From contig NZ_CP090004.1 of the NCBI RefSeq assembly GCF_021390175.1, forward strand, positions 1,612,001 to 1,676,000: DNA of 64,000 nucleotides, written 5' to 3'. The stretch comes from Flagellimonas sp. HMM57 (GTDB lineage Bacteria > Bacteroidota > Bacteroidia > Flavobacteriales > Flavobacteriaceae). The translations under genes were made by a program, and so were the position numbers. The notes below the pieces were generated by a model, which saw nothing but the letters and a program-made list of their open reading frames with translations, did no database searches and had not been told where the DNA came from. Shown here one piece after another: positions 43,661 to 54,096 of the stretch. Within the stretch, counting starts at the first letter, position 1, and each line of letters opens with the position of its first letter.

Positions 43661-43680
43661 GTTTGGTTTTACTACTTTTG
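43651..43680 (+). promoter_or_regulatory. Candidate Bacteroidota promoter of the DUF6341-like gene
   Basis: TTG at 43651-43653, a 19-base spacer and TACTTTTG at 43673-43680 match the -33/-7 consensus TTG and TAnnTTTG closely. The ATG is 20 bases downstream. The element overlaps the start codon of the divergent DUF6427 gene. Confidence 0.65.
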
Positions 43681-43699
43681 TAACGTAAATATAGCTAAG

Positions 43700-43921
43700 A
43701 TGAGCAAGTTTTTTTACGGCATTGAAGACTTATTTGTGAATGTTCTTTTTGCGCCATATGATTTTTTCCGATTTGTAGAAAGCTGGTGGGCTTCAAACTC
43801 CATCAACTGGATTTTCTTCGTTATTGGTTTTGTTGCCATGATTTATTGGATGGGACAACTTAAGATTTTCAATAGCAATAATGAAGAGGATAAGAGCATA
43901 AGCTCACATTCTTATTTATAG
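43700..43921 (+). CDS. Small DUF6341-like membrane protein
   Basis: A 73-residue protein: FFYGIEDLFVNVLFAPYDFF, a membrane helix (WIFFVIGFVAMIYWMGQLKI) and an acidic Ser-rich tail. This short conserved Flavobacteriia protein sits next to purD and DUF6427; its role is unknown. It ends convergent with purD and overlaps it by 6 bases. Confidence 0.75.
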   Translation: MSKFFYGIEDLFVNVLFAPYDFFRFVESWWASNSINWIFFVIGFVAMIYWMGQLKIFNSNNEEDKSISSHSYL

Positions 43922-45187
43922 GTCAAATCCTAAATCCTTTCTGTAGTACATTCCATCGAAATGTAGTTTTTCTATGTTTTGATAGGATTTTTGTAACGCT
44001 TCTTGAAAGTCTTTTCCAAAAGACGTAACTGCTATCACGCGACCGCCGTTTGTCACTATTTTTTCATTGTCCGATTTAGTTCCAGCGTGAAAAACCATGG
44101 AGTCCTTAATGTTTTCGATTCCAGAGATTTCCTTTCCTTTTTCATAAGCTTCGGGGTAACCACCAGATACGGCCATGACCGTAGTCGCTGTTCTTTCATC
44201 TATTTCTAAATCAATTTCATTCAATTTTCCATTTGCCATAGCAACAAGAATATCCACAACGTCCGTTTTTATTCTTGGCATCACCACCTCTGTTTCCGGG
44301 TCGCCCATGCGAACATTGTATTCGATGACCTTGGGCGCACCACCAACTTTTATCAATCCAATAAATATAAATCCCACATAAGGCAGATTATCCTTTTTAA
44401 GACCCTCTACGGTAGGCTTTACGATTTGCTGCTCAATTATCCCTATAAAAGCCTTATCCGCGAAGGGAACAGGCGAAATGGCGCCCATACCACCTGTATT
44501 CAAACCTGTGTCACCCTCTCCTATGCGTTTATAGTCTTTTGCTGTTGGCAGAATTTTATAATTGGTTCCATCGGTCAGCACAAAACAGCTTAATTCTATT
44601 CCGTCCAAAAACTCTTCGATAACCACGATAGCACTCGCCGAACCAAATTTTGAATCCACCAGCATGGATTTGAGCTCTGCCTTGGCTTCCTCCAAATCTT
44701 GAAGAATCAAAACTCCTTTCCCAGCTGCCAGTCCATCTGCCTTAAGAACATAAGGAGGGTTTAAGGTCTCTAAAAAAGCATATCCTTCTTTCAAATTGTC
44801 TGAAGTAAAACTTTGATACGCAGCTGTAGGGATTTTGTGGCGCATCATAAATTCTTTGGCAAATTCTTTACTGCCTTCAAGCTCAGCTGCAGCTTTTTGC
44901 GGGCCAATCACAGCGACGTCCTTTAATGCTGCGTCTTGCAAGAAAAAATCGTGAATTCCATTTACGAGCGGATCTTCGGGACCAACTACCACTAAATCGA
45001 TATGCTTCTCCAAAACCACCTCTTTAATGGCATCAAAATCATTTACGCCAATAGCTATATTAGTCGCAATTTCTGATGTGCCCGCATTGCCTGGAGCTAC
45101 AAAAAATTGTTTTGTTTTAGGACTTTCAGCGATTTTATGGGCGATAGCATGTTCGCGACCACCAGAGCCAAGAATTAAAATGTTCAT
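43916..45187 (-). CDS. purD: Phosphoribosylamine-glycine ligase
   Basis: The second step of purine synthesis: joins glycine to phosphoribosylamine with ATP. The N-terminal MNILILGSGGREHAIAH, the ATP-grasp region (PYVLKADGLAAGKGVLIL), KDYKRIGEGDTGLNTGGMGA and YNVRMGDPETEVVMPR identify PurD. I use the ATG at 45187, since the upstream frame adds ten unusual residues. A TATTTTTG element lies 17 bases upstream. Length 423. Confidence 0.96.
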   Translation of the reverse strand: MNILILGSGGREHAIAHKIAESPKTKQFFVAPGNAGTSEIATNIAIGVNDFDAIKEVVLEKHIDLVVVGPEDPLVNGIHDFFLQDAALKDVAVIGPQKAAAELEGSKEFAKEFMMRHKIPTAAYQSFTSDNLKEGYAFLETLNPPYVLKADGLAAGKGVLILQDLEEAKAELKSMLVDSKFGSASAIVVIEEFLDGIELSCFVLTDGTNYKILPTAKDYKRIGEGDTGLNTGGMGAISPVPFADKAFIGIIEQQIVKPTVEGLKKDNLPYVGFIFIGLIKVGGAPKVIEYNVRMGDPETEVVMPRIKTDVVDILVAMANGKLNEIDLEIDERTATTVMAVSGGYPEAYEKGKEISGIENIKDSMVFHAGTKSDNEKIVTNGGRVIAVTSFGKDFQEALQKSYQNIEKLHFDGMYYRKDLGFDL

Positions 45188-45203
45188 CAATTGGAAATTT
45201 TGG

Positions 45204-45211
45204 CAAAAATA
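45204..45211 (-). promoter_or_regulatory. Candidate -7 element upstream of purD
   Basis: The minus strand reads TATTTTTG, an exact TAnnTTTG match 17 bases before the purD ATG. No clear -33 was found. It would separate purD from the capsule operon ending just upstream. Confidence 0.45.
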
Positions 45212-45246
45212 ACCCAATTCGAATATTCGATAAGTGATATTCCTGT

Positions 45247-46233
45247 TTATTTGCCGTTCAAATGTGAAAAATCCCTATGCTCTTTTCGGTGCAGCTCTTC
45301 TGGGGTCAGGGATTTAAAATATTCAAATACTTTCTTTAAGCCTTCTGAGCGATGAACTTGGGGTTCCCATCCCAAAACTTCTTTTGCCCGGCTGATATCT
45401 GGTTGACGTTGTAAAGGGTCGTCTTGTGGCAATGGTTTATATATTATTTTTTGGTCAGTCCCTGTAAGTTTGATAATTTCCTGTGCAAATTCCAGAATAG
45501 TTGTTTCATCTGGGTTTCCAATATTGATGGGCTCAACGTAATCGCTCATCAACAAGCGATAGATTCCTTCGACCTGGTCATCTATATAAGTAAAGGATCG
45601 TGTCTGCGAGCCGTCCCCAAAAACGGTCAAATCTTCTCCTCGTAATGCCTGACCCATAAATGCTGGTACTACACGGCCGTCATTCAAACGCATTCTAGAA
45701 CCATATGTGTTGAAAATACGAACAATGCGCGTATCCAGTCCATGGTGACGATGGTATGCCATGGTAATTGACTCCATAAAGCGTTTGGCCTCATCATACA
45801 CGCCCCTTGGGCCAATTGGGCTTACGTTGCCGTAATACTCCTCATTTTGGGGGTGTACCAACGGATCCCCATATACTTCTGAAGTTGATGCTACCAAAAT
45901 TCTAGCATTTTTTTCCTTTGCAAGACCTAATAAGTTGAGTGTGCCCAAAGAGCCAACTTTTAGCGTTTCTATAGGGATTTTCAAGTAGTCAATTGGACTT
46001 GCTGGGGAAGCAAAATGTAGAATGTAATCCAGATTGCCTCCTAAATGCACAAATGTGGAAACATCATGATGGTGAAATTCAAAATGTTCCAAAGGAAACA
46101 GATGCTCAATGTTCTTTAGGTCTCCTGTTATCAAATTGTCCATGGCAATAACATGATGCCCTTCTGCTATAAACCTGTCACAAAGGTGTGAACCGAGAAA
46201 ACCTGCAGCTCCTGTTATTAGGGTTTTTTTCAA
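45247..46233 (-). CDS. UDP-glucuronate decarboxylase-like epimerase
   Basis: A 328-residue extended [17 protein letters not shown] for NAD binding, STSEVYGDP with the catalytic Ser/Thr, and [10 protein letters not shown] with the Tyr-x-x-x-Lys pair. [15 protein letters not shown] and [15 protein letters not shown] are typical of UXS, which turns UDP-glucuronate into UDP-xylose. It would supply a sugar for the capsule. It overlaps the previous gene by 4 bases and ends the cluster. Confidence 0.88.
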   Translation of the reverse strand: MKKTLITGAAGFLGSHLCDRFIAEGHHVIAMDNLITGDLKNIEHLFPLEHFEFHHHDVSTFVHLGGNLDYILHFASPASPIDYLKIPIETLKVGSLGTLNLLGLAKEKNARILVASTSEVYGDPLVHPQNEEYYGNVSPIGPRGVYDEAKRFMESITMAYHRHHGLDTRIVRIFNTYGSRMRLNDGRVVPAFMGQALRGEDLTVFGDGSQTRSFTYIDDQVEGIYRLLMSDYVEPINIGNPDETTILEFAQEIIKLTGTDQKIIYKPLPQDDPLQRQPDISRAKEVLGWEPQVHRSEGLKKVFEYFKSLTPEELHRKEHRDFSHLNGK

Positions 46234-47381
46234 TCGTTCTTTTTTTTCGGTTTGGAGGATGGTTCCGTCTTTTTCTTGAGGGAATCGATTTTGCGTCTTA
46301 ATAAAATCTTTTGTTTTAGTGTTGTAAAGTTGTAGTTGTATTTAAAGAAGATATAACCAAGCAGAATCACAACACTGACCAGCATAATAACCATGCCCAG
46401 ATTCTTAGCCTTACTGCCCAAAATAATAAATAGGACCACGAAAATTATATTAAAACACCCAATAATGAAACTAGCTTGTTTATGAGAGAGTCCCCAAAAG
46501 TCTATGAGCACATGATGTACGTGGTTTCTATCAGGAGAAAACGGGCCCCTTTTGTTAGCTATCCGAATTGTAAATACCCTAGCTGTGTCGAACAAAGGAA
46601 CAATTAGAATACTTATGGCAATAAGCGGTGCATTTTCCAACAAAAAGGGAAGACCTTCATAAGAATCAGGTTTTAGAGCCAAAAATTTTAAGGTAAGTAC
46701 ACTAATGATAAAGCCCACTATCAGAGAGCCGGTATCTCCCATAAAAATCTTTTTATCCGATGAAATGTTAAACCCAAAGAAGGCCATTAAACAGGCATTC
46801 ATGGTTATACTTAACAGTGCAAAGAAATATTCTTCCGATAAGTAGAAGATAGTTGTATAAATGACCATAATTACAATCCCTACAATAGATGCTAATCCGT
46901 CGATACCATCAATCAGGTTGTACGAATTGATTATGGTCAACATCAAAAAGCCCGCAATGACCAAATACAGAAAGTATGGGATTTCATAGATGTTCAAAAA
47001 GCCATTAAGAGATTCTATTACAAAACTGTTATTCGCTAGAACAAAGGCTATGGCTAGGGTTTGCGCAATCAGCTTTGATCCAGGTGAAAGAACAACCAAA
47101 TCATCTTTTAAACCTACAATAAAAAGTATTGTTAATCCTGGTATGATATAAATAACCTCATTAGAAACCTGCCAATTCTTTATAAAGAAGAATGCGAAAA
47201 TCAAGGTAAAGTAAAAGGCAACTCCCCCCAATGTTGGCGTTCTATCTTTATGGGAACTCCTACTATTAGGATCGTCCATAAGCCTTTTATACTCAACTAC
47301 ACCTATAATTTTAGGGATAGTCAAATAGACCAACAGAAAAGAACCTATAAAAATAGATACGGCAGTTTCTAAAAAATTCAT
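46230..47381 (-). CDS. WecA/MraY-family phospho-sugar transferase
   Basis: A 383-residue membrane protein with about 10-11 helices that moves a sugar phosphate to undecaprenyl phosphate and so starts the chain. The motifs [37 protein letters not shown] and [10 protein letters not shown] are those of the WecA/TagO/MraY superfamily (the last is the cytosolic His loop). The donor is probably UDP-GlcNAc or a derivative. Confidence 0.9.
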   Translation of the reverse strand: MNFLETAVSIFIGSFLLVYLTIPKIIGVVEYKRLMDDPNSRSSHKDRTPTLGGVAFYFTLIFAFFFIKNWQVSNEVIYIIPGLTILFIVGLKDDLVVLSPGSKLIAQTLAIAFVLANNSFVIESLNGFLNIYEIPYFLYLVIAGFLMLTIINSYNLIDGIDGLASIVGIVIMVIYTTIFYLSEEYFFALLSITMNACLMAFFGFNISSDKKIFMGDTGSLIVGFIISVLTLKFLALKPDSYEGLPFLLENAPLIAISILIVPLFDTARVFTIRIANKRGPFSPDRNHVHHVLIDFWGLSHKQASFIIGCFNIIFVVLFIILGSKAKNLGMVIMLVSVVILLGYIFFKYNYNFTTLKQKILLRRKIDSLKKKTEPSSKPKKKND

Positions 47382-47404
47382 TTTTCAAAGGTAGAAAACT
47401 AAAC

Positions 47405-48598
47405 TTAGTTGCCTAAAAATAAAAGCATTTGCTTTGCAAGATTAGACCTGTCAAAGTCCAGTATTATTTTTTCAAAAGCATTAGATTTTATCTTATTTGT
47501 TTCTATGAGATGAAGTTTTTCTAAAAAATCCTCTATGTTTTCAGGTTCAAAACAGCAGCCAATACCGTAATCTTCTATCAGTTTTTTGGATTCTCCCTCG
47601 ACACCAAGAAGTATAGGTTTATGCATTCCTGATAGTTCAAAAATTTTAGACGGGAGAACAGATTTAAACGTATCTGACTTTTTAAGATTAACAAGCGCAA
47701 CATCCAATATAGAAATGTATTTTTTCACTTCTCTTTTTTCTACTGGAGGAAGCATTGTTACATTTTTCAATCCAAGGTTGTCTTTCATTTGCATGAGGTT
47801 GTCTTTTTCTGCCCCTGTTCCTAAAAATAGAAAATGAAACTTTTCATTTTCTATTTTAGAAGCGCACTCTAAAATGAAATCAAGTTTATGGGCCATACCA
47901 TGTGTTCCAATATAGCCCACAATAAATTTATTTGTTAGTCCCAATTCTTTAAGAAGCTTTTCATTCTTGGGTATAGGTTTAAACATAGTTGTGTTAATCC
48001 CGTTTTTTACCACTTTGATTTTTTCTTCGGATACGCCCCTTTCGTTAATCAATTGTTCTTTAAACGAATCAGTGACCACTATAATTCTCCAGGCGCTTTT
48101 GTACATATGCAGCTCTAGATATTCAAAAAACCGGATAATAAGGTTTCTATCCATAGCCCCTACGGCCCTTATTGATTCTGGCCAAATATCACGAACTTCC
48201 ATTACCCACGGTTTTCGTTTCCAGAAGGAGAGCCACCGCCCAGATACTGCAGTAAAAAATTGAGGGGAAGTCGCCACGATTATATCGGTTTTTATGAAAA
48301 GGCCCGCCCAGAAAGACATTATCATAAAGCTTAAAAAATCAATGATTCGTTTTAAAAAACCTTTATTTGCTGCAATATAGGTCCAAACACGAATCACGTT
48401 TATTCCATCTATGACATCTTTCTGATACCATTTGTTTTTGTACCCTTCAAAAATCTTTCCTTCTGGGAAGTTTGGCGCACACGTCACTACAGTAACCTCA
48501 ACACCTTGTTTCACCCATTCCTTACAATGCTCGTATGTGCGTGTTGCAGGGGCATTGAACTCGGGAGGGAAATTATCGGTAAGAAACAATACCTTCAT
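47405..48598 (-). CDS. WbuB-like GT4 glycosyltransferase
   Basis: A 397-residue GT-B enzyme. KVLFLTDNFPPEFNAPATRT, WVMEVRDIWPESI and KFIVGYIGTHGMAHKLDFIL match the WbuB group of family 4, which in other bacteria adds an acetamido-fucose. The sugar here is inferred from that similarity only. It overlaps the heparinase-like gene by 4 bases. Confidence 0.82.
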   Translation of the reverse strand: MKVLFLTDNFPPEFNAPATRTYEHCKEWVKQGVEVTVVTCAPNFPEGKIFEGYKNKWYQKDVIDGINVIRVWTYIAANKGFLKRIIDFLSFMIMSFWAGLFIKTDIIVATSPQFFTAVSGRWLSFWKRKPWVMEVRDIWPESIRAVGAMDRNLIIRFFEYLELHMYKSAWRIIVVTDSFKEQLINERGVSEEKIKVVKNGINTTMFKPIPKNEKLLKELGLTNKFIVGYIGTHGMAHKLDFILECASKIENEKFHFLFLGTGAEKDNLMQMKDNLGLKNVTMLPPVEKREVKKYISILDVALVNLKKSDTFKSVLPSKIFELSGMHKPILLGVEGESKKLIEDYGIGCCFEPENIEDFLEKLHLIETNKIKSNAFEKIILDFDRSNLAKQMLLFLGN

Positions 48599-50169
48599 AA
48601 ATCAATCTGGGTATTTAGGGTTTTACGAAAAGATACCGCAATTTTTTTGGCTTCCTCTCTTTTATTAAATCCTATCGCATATTGATACGATAATTGTTTT
48701 AATTCTAAAGAGTTTTTAAAAGTTAAACGAATGTCTTCTTTAGTTAACCTTACCGTATTCTCATAAATCTCTATTTGCTTTACCGACGGGTGAAAATGAA
48801 AATATGCTGTTTGATTCTCCTCAACTTCTTTATTTAAGAAATCTTGAATGATAATTCGAGAAGGTTCAGAAATAACTTTTCTTGTATGTTCGATTCCTAA
48901 GTTACTATATCCATCATGGGATGCTTGAACATGGTTCGGTGACTCTTCCAGCTTGACGATTTTAGCTCTTTTTGCTACTCGAAACCCCCCCCAAACCTCG
49001 GTTTGTTCTTGATTTCCCACTTTAACCGTATTATGCGATTCCGTTTCTCGTTCTTGTTGACGTAACGCATTCTTCTCATAGGTAGATGTTCCAGTATCTA
49101 CAATGATTGGATTTTTGTCCACGTATAGTTCAAAACTAAAGGTGTCTGAATGCGCATGGCCAGGTTGGTAAGTAGGTCCTATATTTCCCACATCTACAAA
49201 GAGCTCATAATTGGACTGATTAAATTTCCGATAACCTGAATCCCCAAGTTTTCCTTTTGCCCAATCCAATCCCAGTTCTTTCCCATAGTTAAATAGCTGC
49301 TTTGATGTTGGAGCGATTCCATATGCACTATCGTTGACCATAGGGATATTTCCATTGGAGAATGTTACCGCTTCAAGCCAAGAGAGCATCTTAACCGCCT
49401 TTTCTTTTAAGAAAGAAGTATCCTCTTTCCAAGGATTCAGTTGGGATAGTCTGATACAATCCAACAATCGGTGCAAAAGTATTTGGTGATACATGGGTGA
49501 AAGCTCAAAATGAGCGCCGTCGCTCAAAACCTGTTCATCGAGTTCCTTTATCAGTATTTGAATTGCTTTTTTGTATAACACCTCATCCCTAAAATAATAT
49601 GCGCCAAAGAACAGAGAAAAACCATTTTCCAATAAATGGTTTCCCAAAAGATGATATTCCAGATTATGAAGAAGGATTTGGTAATGGCTGTAAAGCGTTT
49701 GATTGATTTCCATGTCGGAAATCGAATGCTTAGAGAGAAACTTTATCCAATTGATTCCTCTTAATGAAATCGGATAGGGCTCTTTACCATCCCTTAATCC
49801 TTCATCGGTATTGATATAATCCTTGATGAGCTGAAGCCCTTCTTCCAATGTTATAAGCTCTTGGTTGAGAAAGTCGAAATAGTTAAGGTTATAGGTCCAA
49901 AGCTTGCCATAAGTGTTGTAATTCCAGTCGATTCCTGAATTAAAAGCGTGGCCTAGATTTAGGAATTCAAACTCTTTGTTTTTTTTATAACTATCGGTAT
50001 ATTCAAAAAGATCTTGCCAACTGAGCGGTTGAACCTGCCCGGTCAACGGTCGCTGGTAGCCTTTTTTAAAGAACCGTGTTCGCAGAAAGTAATAGGCGCG
50101 ATAATAGATTTGCCTGAATCGCAAATATTTTACCGTATGAAAAAGTAATCCTAATCTACGGATATCCAT
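48595..50169 (-). CDS. Heparinase II/III-like (alginate lyase family) protein
   Basis: A 524-residue protein with an alpha-helical toroid N-terminal domain (LRFRQIYYRAYYFLRTRFFK) and a heparinase II/III C-terminal beta domain (HAHSDTFSFELYVDKNPIIV and EVWGGFRVAKRA). No signal peptide is visible, so it may act on the lipid-linked polymer from the cytosolic side. Such proteins are frequent in Bacteroidota capsule loci; the activity is not proven. A G8 tract at 48985-48992 encodes part of VWGGF. Confidence 0.8.
   Translation of the reverse strand: MDIRRLGLLFHTVKYLRFRQIYYRAYYFLRTRFFKKGYQRPLTGQVQPLSWQDLFEYTDSYKKNKEFEFLNLGHAFNSGIDWNYNTYGKLWTYNLNYFDFLNQELITLEEGLQLIKDYINTDEGLRDGKEPYPISLRGINWIKFLSKHSISDMEINQTLYSHYQILLHNLEYHLLGNHLLENGFSLFFGAYYFRDEVLYKKAIQILIKELDEQVLSDGAHFELSPMYHQILLHRLLDCIRLSQLNPWKEDTSFLKEKAVKMLSWLEAVTFSNGNIPMVNDSAYGIAPTSKQLFNYGKELGLDWAKGKLGDSGYRKFNQSNYELFVDVGNIGPTYQPGHAHSDTFSFELYVDKNPIIVDTGTSTYEKNALRQQERETESHNTVKVGNQEQTEVWGGFRVAKRAKIVKLEESPNHVQASHDGYSNLGIEHTRKVISEPSRIIIQDFLNKEVEENQTAYFHFHPSVKQIEIYENTVRLTKEDIRLTFKNSLELKQLSYQYAIGFNKREEAKKIAVSFRKTLNTQIDL
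48985..48992. repeat. Homopolymer C8 (G8 on coding strand)
   Basis: Eight consecutive C on the plus strand inside the heparinase-like gene, coding for W-G-G in a conserved motif. A change by one base would shift the frame and truncate the protein. It is one of three such tracts, all in the capsule cluster. Confidence 0.9.
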
Positions 50170-52271
50170 TTGCCCTTTTTCAACGATTCAATGGCAGCGA
50201 AGGATGCTTTGGTCGTATTTACAATTTCATTAAAAGGAATAATAGGGTCTCCCCCTTTTTGCTGTTGTTGTAGCAATGTCTGAAATTGATTGTAATGGCC
50301 TTTGTCTTGTTTTGATGAAGCATTTCTGCCTCCTTTGAATCCATAAGTCTTCAGCTTTCGCCAATTGTCCATAATCATCGTTCGTTCTTGGGAATAAATC
50401 TCAACGCGTTCTTTGGAATAGGCTTTACTGCCATTCGCAAAGTAGTTGATAACCGCATTAGAACCATTCTCATATTGTAACAAGATACTAGCATTATCAG
50501 TGTTCTCTTCGGGATTCACGCCCATGGCATTCATGCAAACCGCCTTTACACGGCTACCCGCCAAATAGGTACATAAATCAATATAATGGCAGGCTTCTCC
50601 TATAATTCGACCACCACCGATTTCCATATCATGTACCCAAACATCTGCAGGAATAAAACCAGCGTTCATCGTCGCCACAATATTTATTGGGGTATCATCA
50701 TTTCCCAAAAGTTTTTTCATGTTCTTGGCCAAAGGTGCGAAACGCCTATTAAATCCAACGCTTATCCCAACATTTTGACTATCGTATTCTGCAATAATGA
50801 GTTCTAATTCATTTTCTGTAAGCGCCAGAGGTTTTTCCACAAAAACGCTTTTCCCCGCCTTTAGGGTTTCCAAGACCATAGGTGCATGCATATGATGCTG
50901 AGTGGTAATGAATACTAAATCCACATCCGCATCGTTCAATATTTCCTTATAATTGGATGTGGAATTAGCAATGGCATGGCGCTTCGCCATGATTGTTGAC
51001 GACAATCCTCCAGAACTTGCAATGTATTTGATTTCTGCACTCAACTTCTTAAGACTGGGAAGTATGGTGGAGCTGGTAAAATTTCCTGCACCTACTATAC
51101 CGATAACTCCTTTCTTTCCCTCAAAAGACTTAGTGTCAATGGTTACCGTATTGACCGGAGCTTCCGTTTCGTCATATTCCAAAATTGATGCGATGGACTT
51201 TGAATTGCCCATATCCCCATAGATTTTATTGAAATTCTTTAGGGGTATACGCTCGGTAATTAAAGGTTTGACATCTAAAGTACCTTTGGAAATCGCATTG
51301 AGAATCGCTTCAAAGTTTCGTTTTTCCGTCCACCGTACATAGCCAATAGGGTAATCATTTCCTTTTTGTTCGTATTCTTCGTCATATCGACCCGGTCCAT
51401 AGGAACATGAAACTTGAAATGAAATCTCTTTTTCATAAAAATCCGCTCGACTTATATCCAGACCGATTACGCCGACCAAGATAACACGTCCCCGCTTTCT
51501 GCACATTTGAGCTGACTGTGCTATAATCTCGTTACTTTTATTGGAAGCCGTAATAATTACACCGTCTGCACCGATTCCGTTGGTATAGGATTCCACAAAT
51601 TTTACCTGATCGCTGCCCTCCGCAGGGTTAATAGCCACAATACCTTTTTCCTCGGCTATACGAACTTTTTCCGGGTCATAATCAAATCCTATGACATTGC
51701 AACCATTGCCCAAGAGCAACTCAGCGGTTACCAAACCAATAAGCCCGAGCCCCACTACCACAACCGTTTCCCCAAACGTTGGGTCCAATAGACGGATTCC
51801 CTGTAATCCAATAGCGCCTATTACGGTAAACGCAGCTTCTTCATCACTTACATTATCAGGAATCTTGGCCACTAAATTTTTTGGAATATTCACATATTCC
51901 GCATGATTGCCGTTTGAGGCTACGCGGTCACCTACTTGAAACTCGGTAACACCTCGACCTACACCCACAACCTCTCCTACATTACAATATCCTAGTGGCA
52001 AAGGTTGGTTTAATTTATTGAGAACAGCGTCCATAGTAGGTTTCAGTCCATCGGTCTTGACCTTGTTCAAAACCATTTTTACCTTATCAGGTTGTTGTTT
52101 GGCCTTTTGAATGAAATTGGCTTTACCGAACTCCACCAACATACGTTCTGTACCTAATGAAACCAAGGTACGCGAAGTTTTAATCAATACACAGCCCGAT
52201 TTGGTCATGGGTACTGGTACTTCTTCTAAGATGGTTTCTCCGTTTTTAAGGTCTTGGATGATTTGTTTCAT
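50151..52271 (-). CDS. Bi-domain oxidoreductase (MDR + Gfo/Idh/MocA)
   Basis: A 706-residue fusion. Residues 1-360 are a medium-chain dehydrogenase (GYCNVGEVVGVGRGVTEFQV, VVVGLGLIGLVTAELLLGNG); residues 390-700 are a Gfo/Idh/MocA oxidoreductase (GIVGAGNFTSSTILPSLKKL, VFVEKPLALTENEL). This combination is regularly found beside the heparinase-like and WbuB-like genes in O-antigen and capsule loci. It probably acts on a sugar or sugar nucleotide. It overlaps the heparinase-like gene by 19 bases. Confidence 0.88.
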   Translation of the reverse strand: MKQIIQDLKNGETILEEVPVPMTKSGCVLIKTSRTLVSLGTERMLVEFGKANFIQKAKQQPDKVKMVLNKVKTDGLKPTMDAVLNKLNQPLPLGYCNVGEVVGVGRGVTEFQVGDRVASNGNHAEYVNIPKNLVAKIPDNVSDEEAAFTVIGAIGLQGIRLLDPTFGETVVVVGLGLIGLVTAELLLGNGCNVIGFDYDPEKVRIAEEKGIVAINPAEGSDQVKFVESYTNGIGADGVIITASNKSNEIIAQSAQMCRKRGRVILVGVIGLDISRADFYEKEISFQVSCSYGPGRYDEEYEQKGNDYPIGYVRWTEKRNFEAILNAISKGTLDVKPLITERIPLKNFNKIYGDMGNSKSIASILEYDETEAPVNTVTIDTKSFEGKKGVIGIVGAGNFTSSTILPSLKKLSAEIKYIASSGGLSSTIMAKRHAIANSTSNYKEILNDADVDLVFITTQHHMHAPMVLETLKAGKSVFVEKPLALTENELELIIAEYDSQNVGISVGFNRRFAPLAKNMKKLLGNDDTPINIVATMNAGFIPADVWVHDMEIGGGRIIGEACHYIDLCTYLAGSRVKAVCMNAMGVNPEENTDNASILLQYENGSNAVINYFANGSKAYSKERVEIYSQERTMIMDNWRKLKTYGFKGGRNASSKQDKGHYNQFQTLLQQQQKGGDPIIPFNEIVNTTKASFAAIESLKKGKWISVD

Positions 52272-52433
52272 TATTATTAATCAGAATATTAAAAATGCAA
52301 AATAGTAATTAACCGTCACTGTGAAATGAATATTATTGTTTTAGCTCGAAAAAAACTTTTCCTGATTATAAAACTACTTTGTTTTTAGCTATCATCAAGT
52401 TTTATTTTTAACTTATGGAAAAACAATTGATAT

Positions 52434-52740
52434 TCAATTACTCTCATTTAAAATAAGATTCATATCACCCTCAAATAATCGTGAAAAAAACTTAGCTCCT
52501 TCTTTGGTTAAATGACAACTTTGATTTTCTTAGCTGTGATGGCCTGAAGAGTATTATTGCTAAAAATATTTGTGGCAACAATACTTTGCGCTAAATTTCC
52601 AAGATTATCCAGAAGAATTACCATTGTCTCAATAAACAATGAAAGATCGACTCCCAAGTATACATTTTGTAAAAACCTAAATGAAAAATGATGACAACTA
52701 TTGTGACAATTGCTCTTAATCCCTGAATATCCAACCTAAA
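52434..52740 (-). pseudogene. Decayed OafA/SGNH-type O-acyltransferase remnant
   Basis: In this 514-base gap the minus strand encodes, in three frames, pieces of one protein: FRLDIQGLRAIVTIVVIIFH (the acyltransferase-3 opening) from 52740; after a frameshift VYLGVDLSLFIETMVILL (compare GVDVFFVISG in the family); and, after a large deletion, SCHLTKEGAKFFSRLFEG, which resembles the end of the SGNH domain with its catalytic His, stopping at 52434. No start codon or intact frame remains. It suggests the capsule was once O-acetylated by a gene located here. Confidence 0.65.
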
Positions 52741-52785
52741 ATCCCTAGAAGGTGTAAACTATATACAAATTCTTTTGTAGTGTTT

Positions 52786-54096
52786 TTAAATATGTTCTTT
52801 TTTTGAAATCGAGGCGAAAACGCTAATAAATAACGATGTAAGTATAATACCATCTTGCCTTGTTAAAAAGGATTCAATCAAGCAACAGAAAAATATAGCC
52901 AATGCAAAAGCTACCATAAAATAGTTTTTGAATCTTATGCCTTCAATAATGGGACAAAAGAAAACTGACAATAGTACTAAAAATCCAATAATTCCGCTCC
53001 CAATCAAAACCTCCAAAACTTGGCTATGCGGACCATAATTCAAATGGGCTATACTTGTAAATTTGTTTTTTTCATTTTGTACCCTCAATACTTTTTTCAC
53101 ATCACCCGTTCCATATCCAAATATTGGTTTTTCTTCTATTAACTGGATTGCAGATTTGTACAGTATATACCTAATTTCTGTGCTCCCGGGCCTAAGTTGG
53201 TTCGTAAAGCTTTTATTCTGGTCTTTTCCTGGAGATAAAATGTATTTAATTTGTTGTATAGAATTGTTAAATCGGCTGTAGAGCGTCTCTTTAAAAGCAA
53301 AGGTTAAAACTAAGAAACTCAGAATGAAAATAATTTTCTTTCGAATGCTTATTGGGCTGAATATAGGCAACACTATCCCTGACACAACCAACAGGCCAAC
53401 TATAATCTTAGATTGAACACAAAAAATTACACTTGCCAACATCAACAATGCCAATAGCTCCATAATAAGCTTTTTCATGTTTTTGTTCCCTCTTGGCCTT
53501 GGCTGACCCAGCAAATCAAAAACTATATAATAGACAGCTAAAAGTAAATACATAGAAAAATAAGTTCTATGGACATTCACAACTATGAAGTGGTTGCTTA
53601 AGTACTCTATAGCTGTTCCGATACGATTTCCCTCAGGTTTTTCACCCAGAATACAGTACTCATCTAAAAAAATAGATACATAGAAGAAATGCAGAAATGA
53701 AACAACACAAATCATAGTGCAGCCCAAGATAAATAGCTTGAAAAGTGTATCTCTCTGTTTATCAGACACCTTGACCAGGGGCATCAAAAAAGGAAAAAGA
53801 AAAAAGGAAACTTTATGTTCCAGCTGTTTTAAGGCACTATCCGTTTCATCCGAAATAAAAAACCCTATAATATAAAGACTGTAAAACAATAAAAGAGGCA
53901 CATAAATTTTACTTACTTTACTAAAATTGGTTTTCCAAGAACTCCAATCGCCAAACATCAAACTCATCAGAACAAAAAGGAAAATGGCAATAGGCAATGC
54001 TTTACCACCTACAGGAAGCATAAAGAAAATCACGGAAAGGGCAATAAAAGGAATATTGTATTCCTTATTTATTACTTTTGTTGGAGGTTTAAACAT
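52786..54096 (-). CDS. O-antigen ligase-like (Wzy_C) membrane protein
   Basis: A 436-residue protein with about 11 helices and a large periplasmic loop holding IEEKPIFGYGTGDVKKVLRV and AHLNYGPHSQVLEVLIGSGI, the signature of the WaaL/Wzy_C group. It either polymerises repeat units or ligates the polymer to lipid A. It could be the ligase if the EpsG-like protein is the polymerase. The first start is a TTG at 54105; the ATG at 54096 is preferred. It overlaps the PaaK-like gene slightly. Confidence 0.82.
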   Translation of the reverse strand: MFKPPTKVINKEYNIPFIALSVIFFMLPVGGKALPIAIFLFVLMSLMFGDWSSWKTNFSKVSKIYVPLLLFYSLYIIGFFISDETDSALKQLEHKVSFFLFPFLMPLVKVSDKQRDTLFKLFILGCTMICVVSFLHFFYVSIFLDEYCILGEKPEGNRIGTAIEYLSNHFIVVNVHRTYFSMYLLLAVYYIVFDLLGQPRPRGNKNMKKLIMELLALLMLASVIFCVQSKIIVGLLVVSGIVLPIFSPISIRKKIIFILSFLVLTFAFKETLYSRFNNSIQQIKYILSPGKDQNKSFTNQLRPGSTEIRYILYKSAIQLIEEKPIFGYGTGDVKKVLRVQNEKNKFTSIAHLNYGPHSQVLEVLIGSGIIGFLVLLSVFFCPIIEGIRFKNYFMVAFALAIFFCCLIESFLTRQDGIILTSLFISVFASISKKEHI

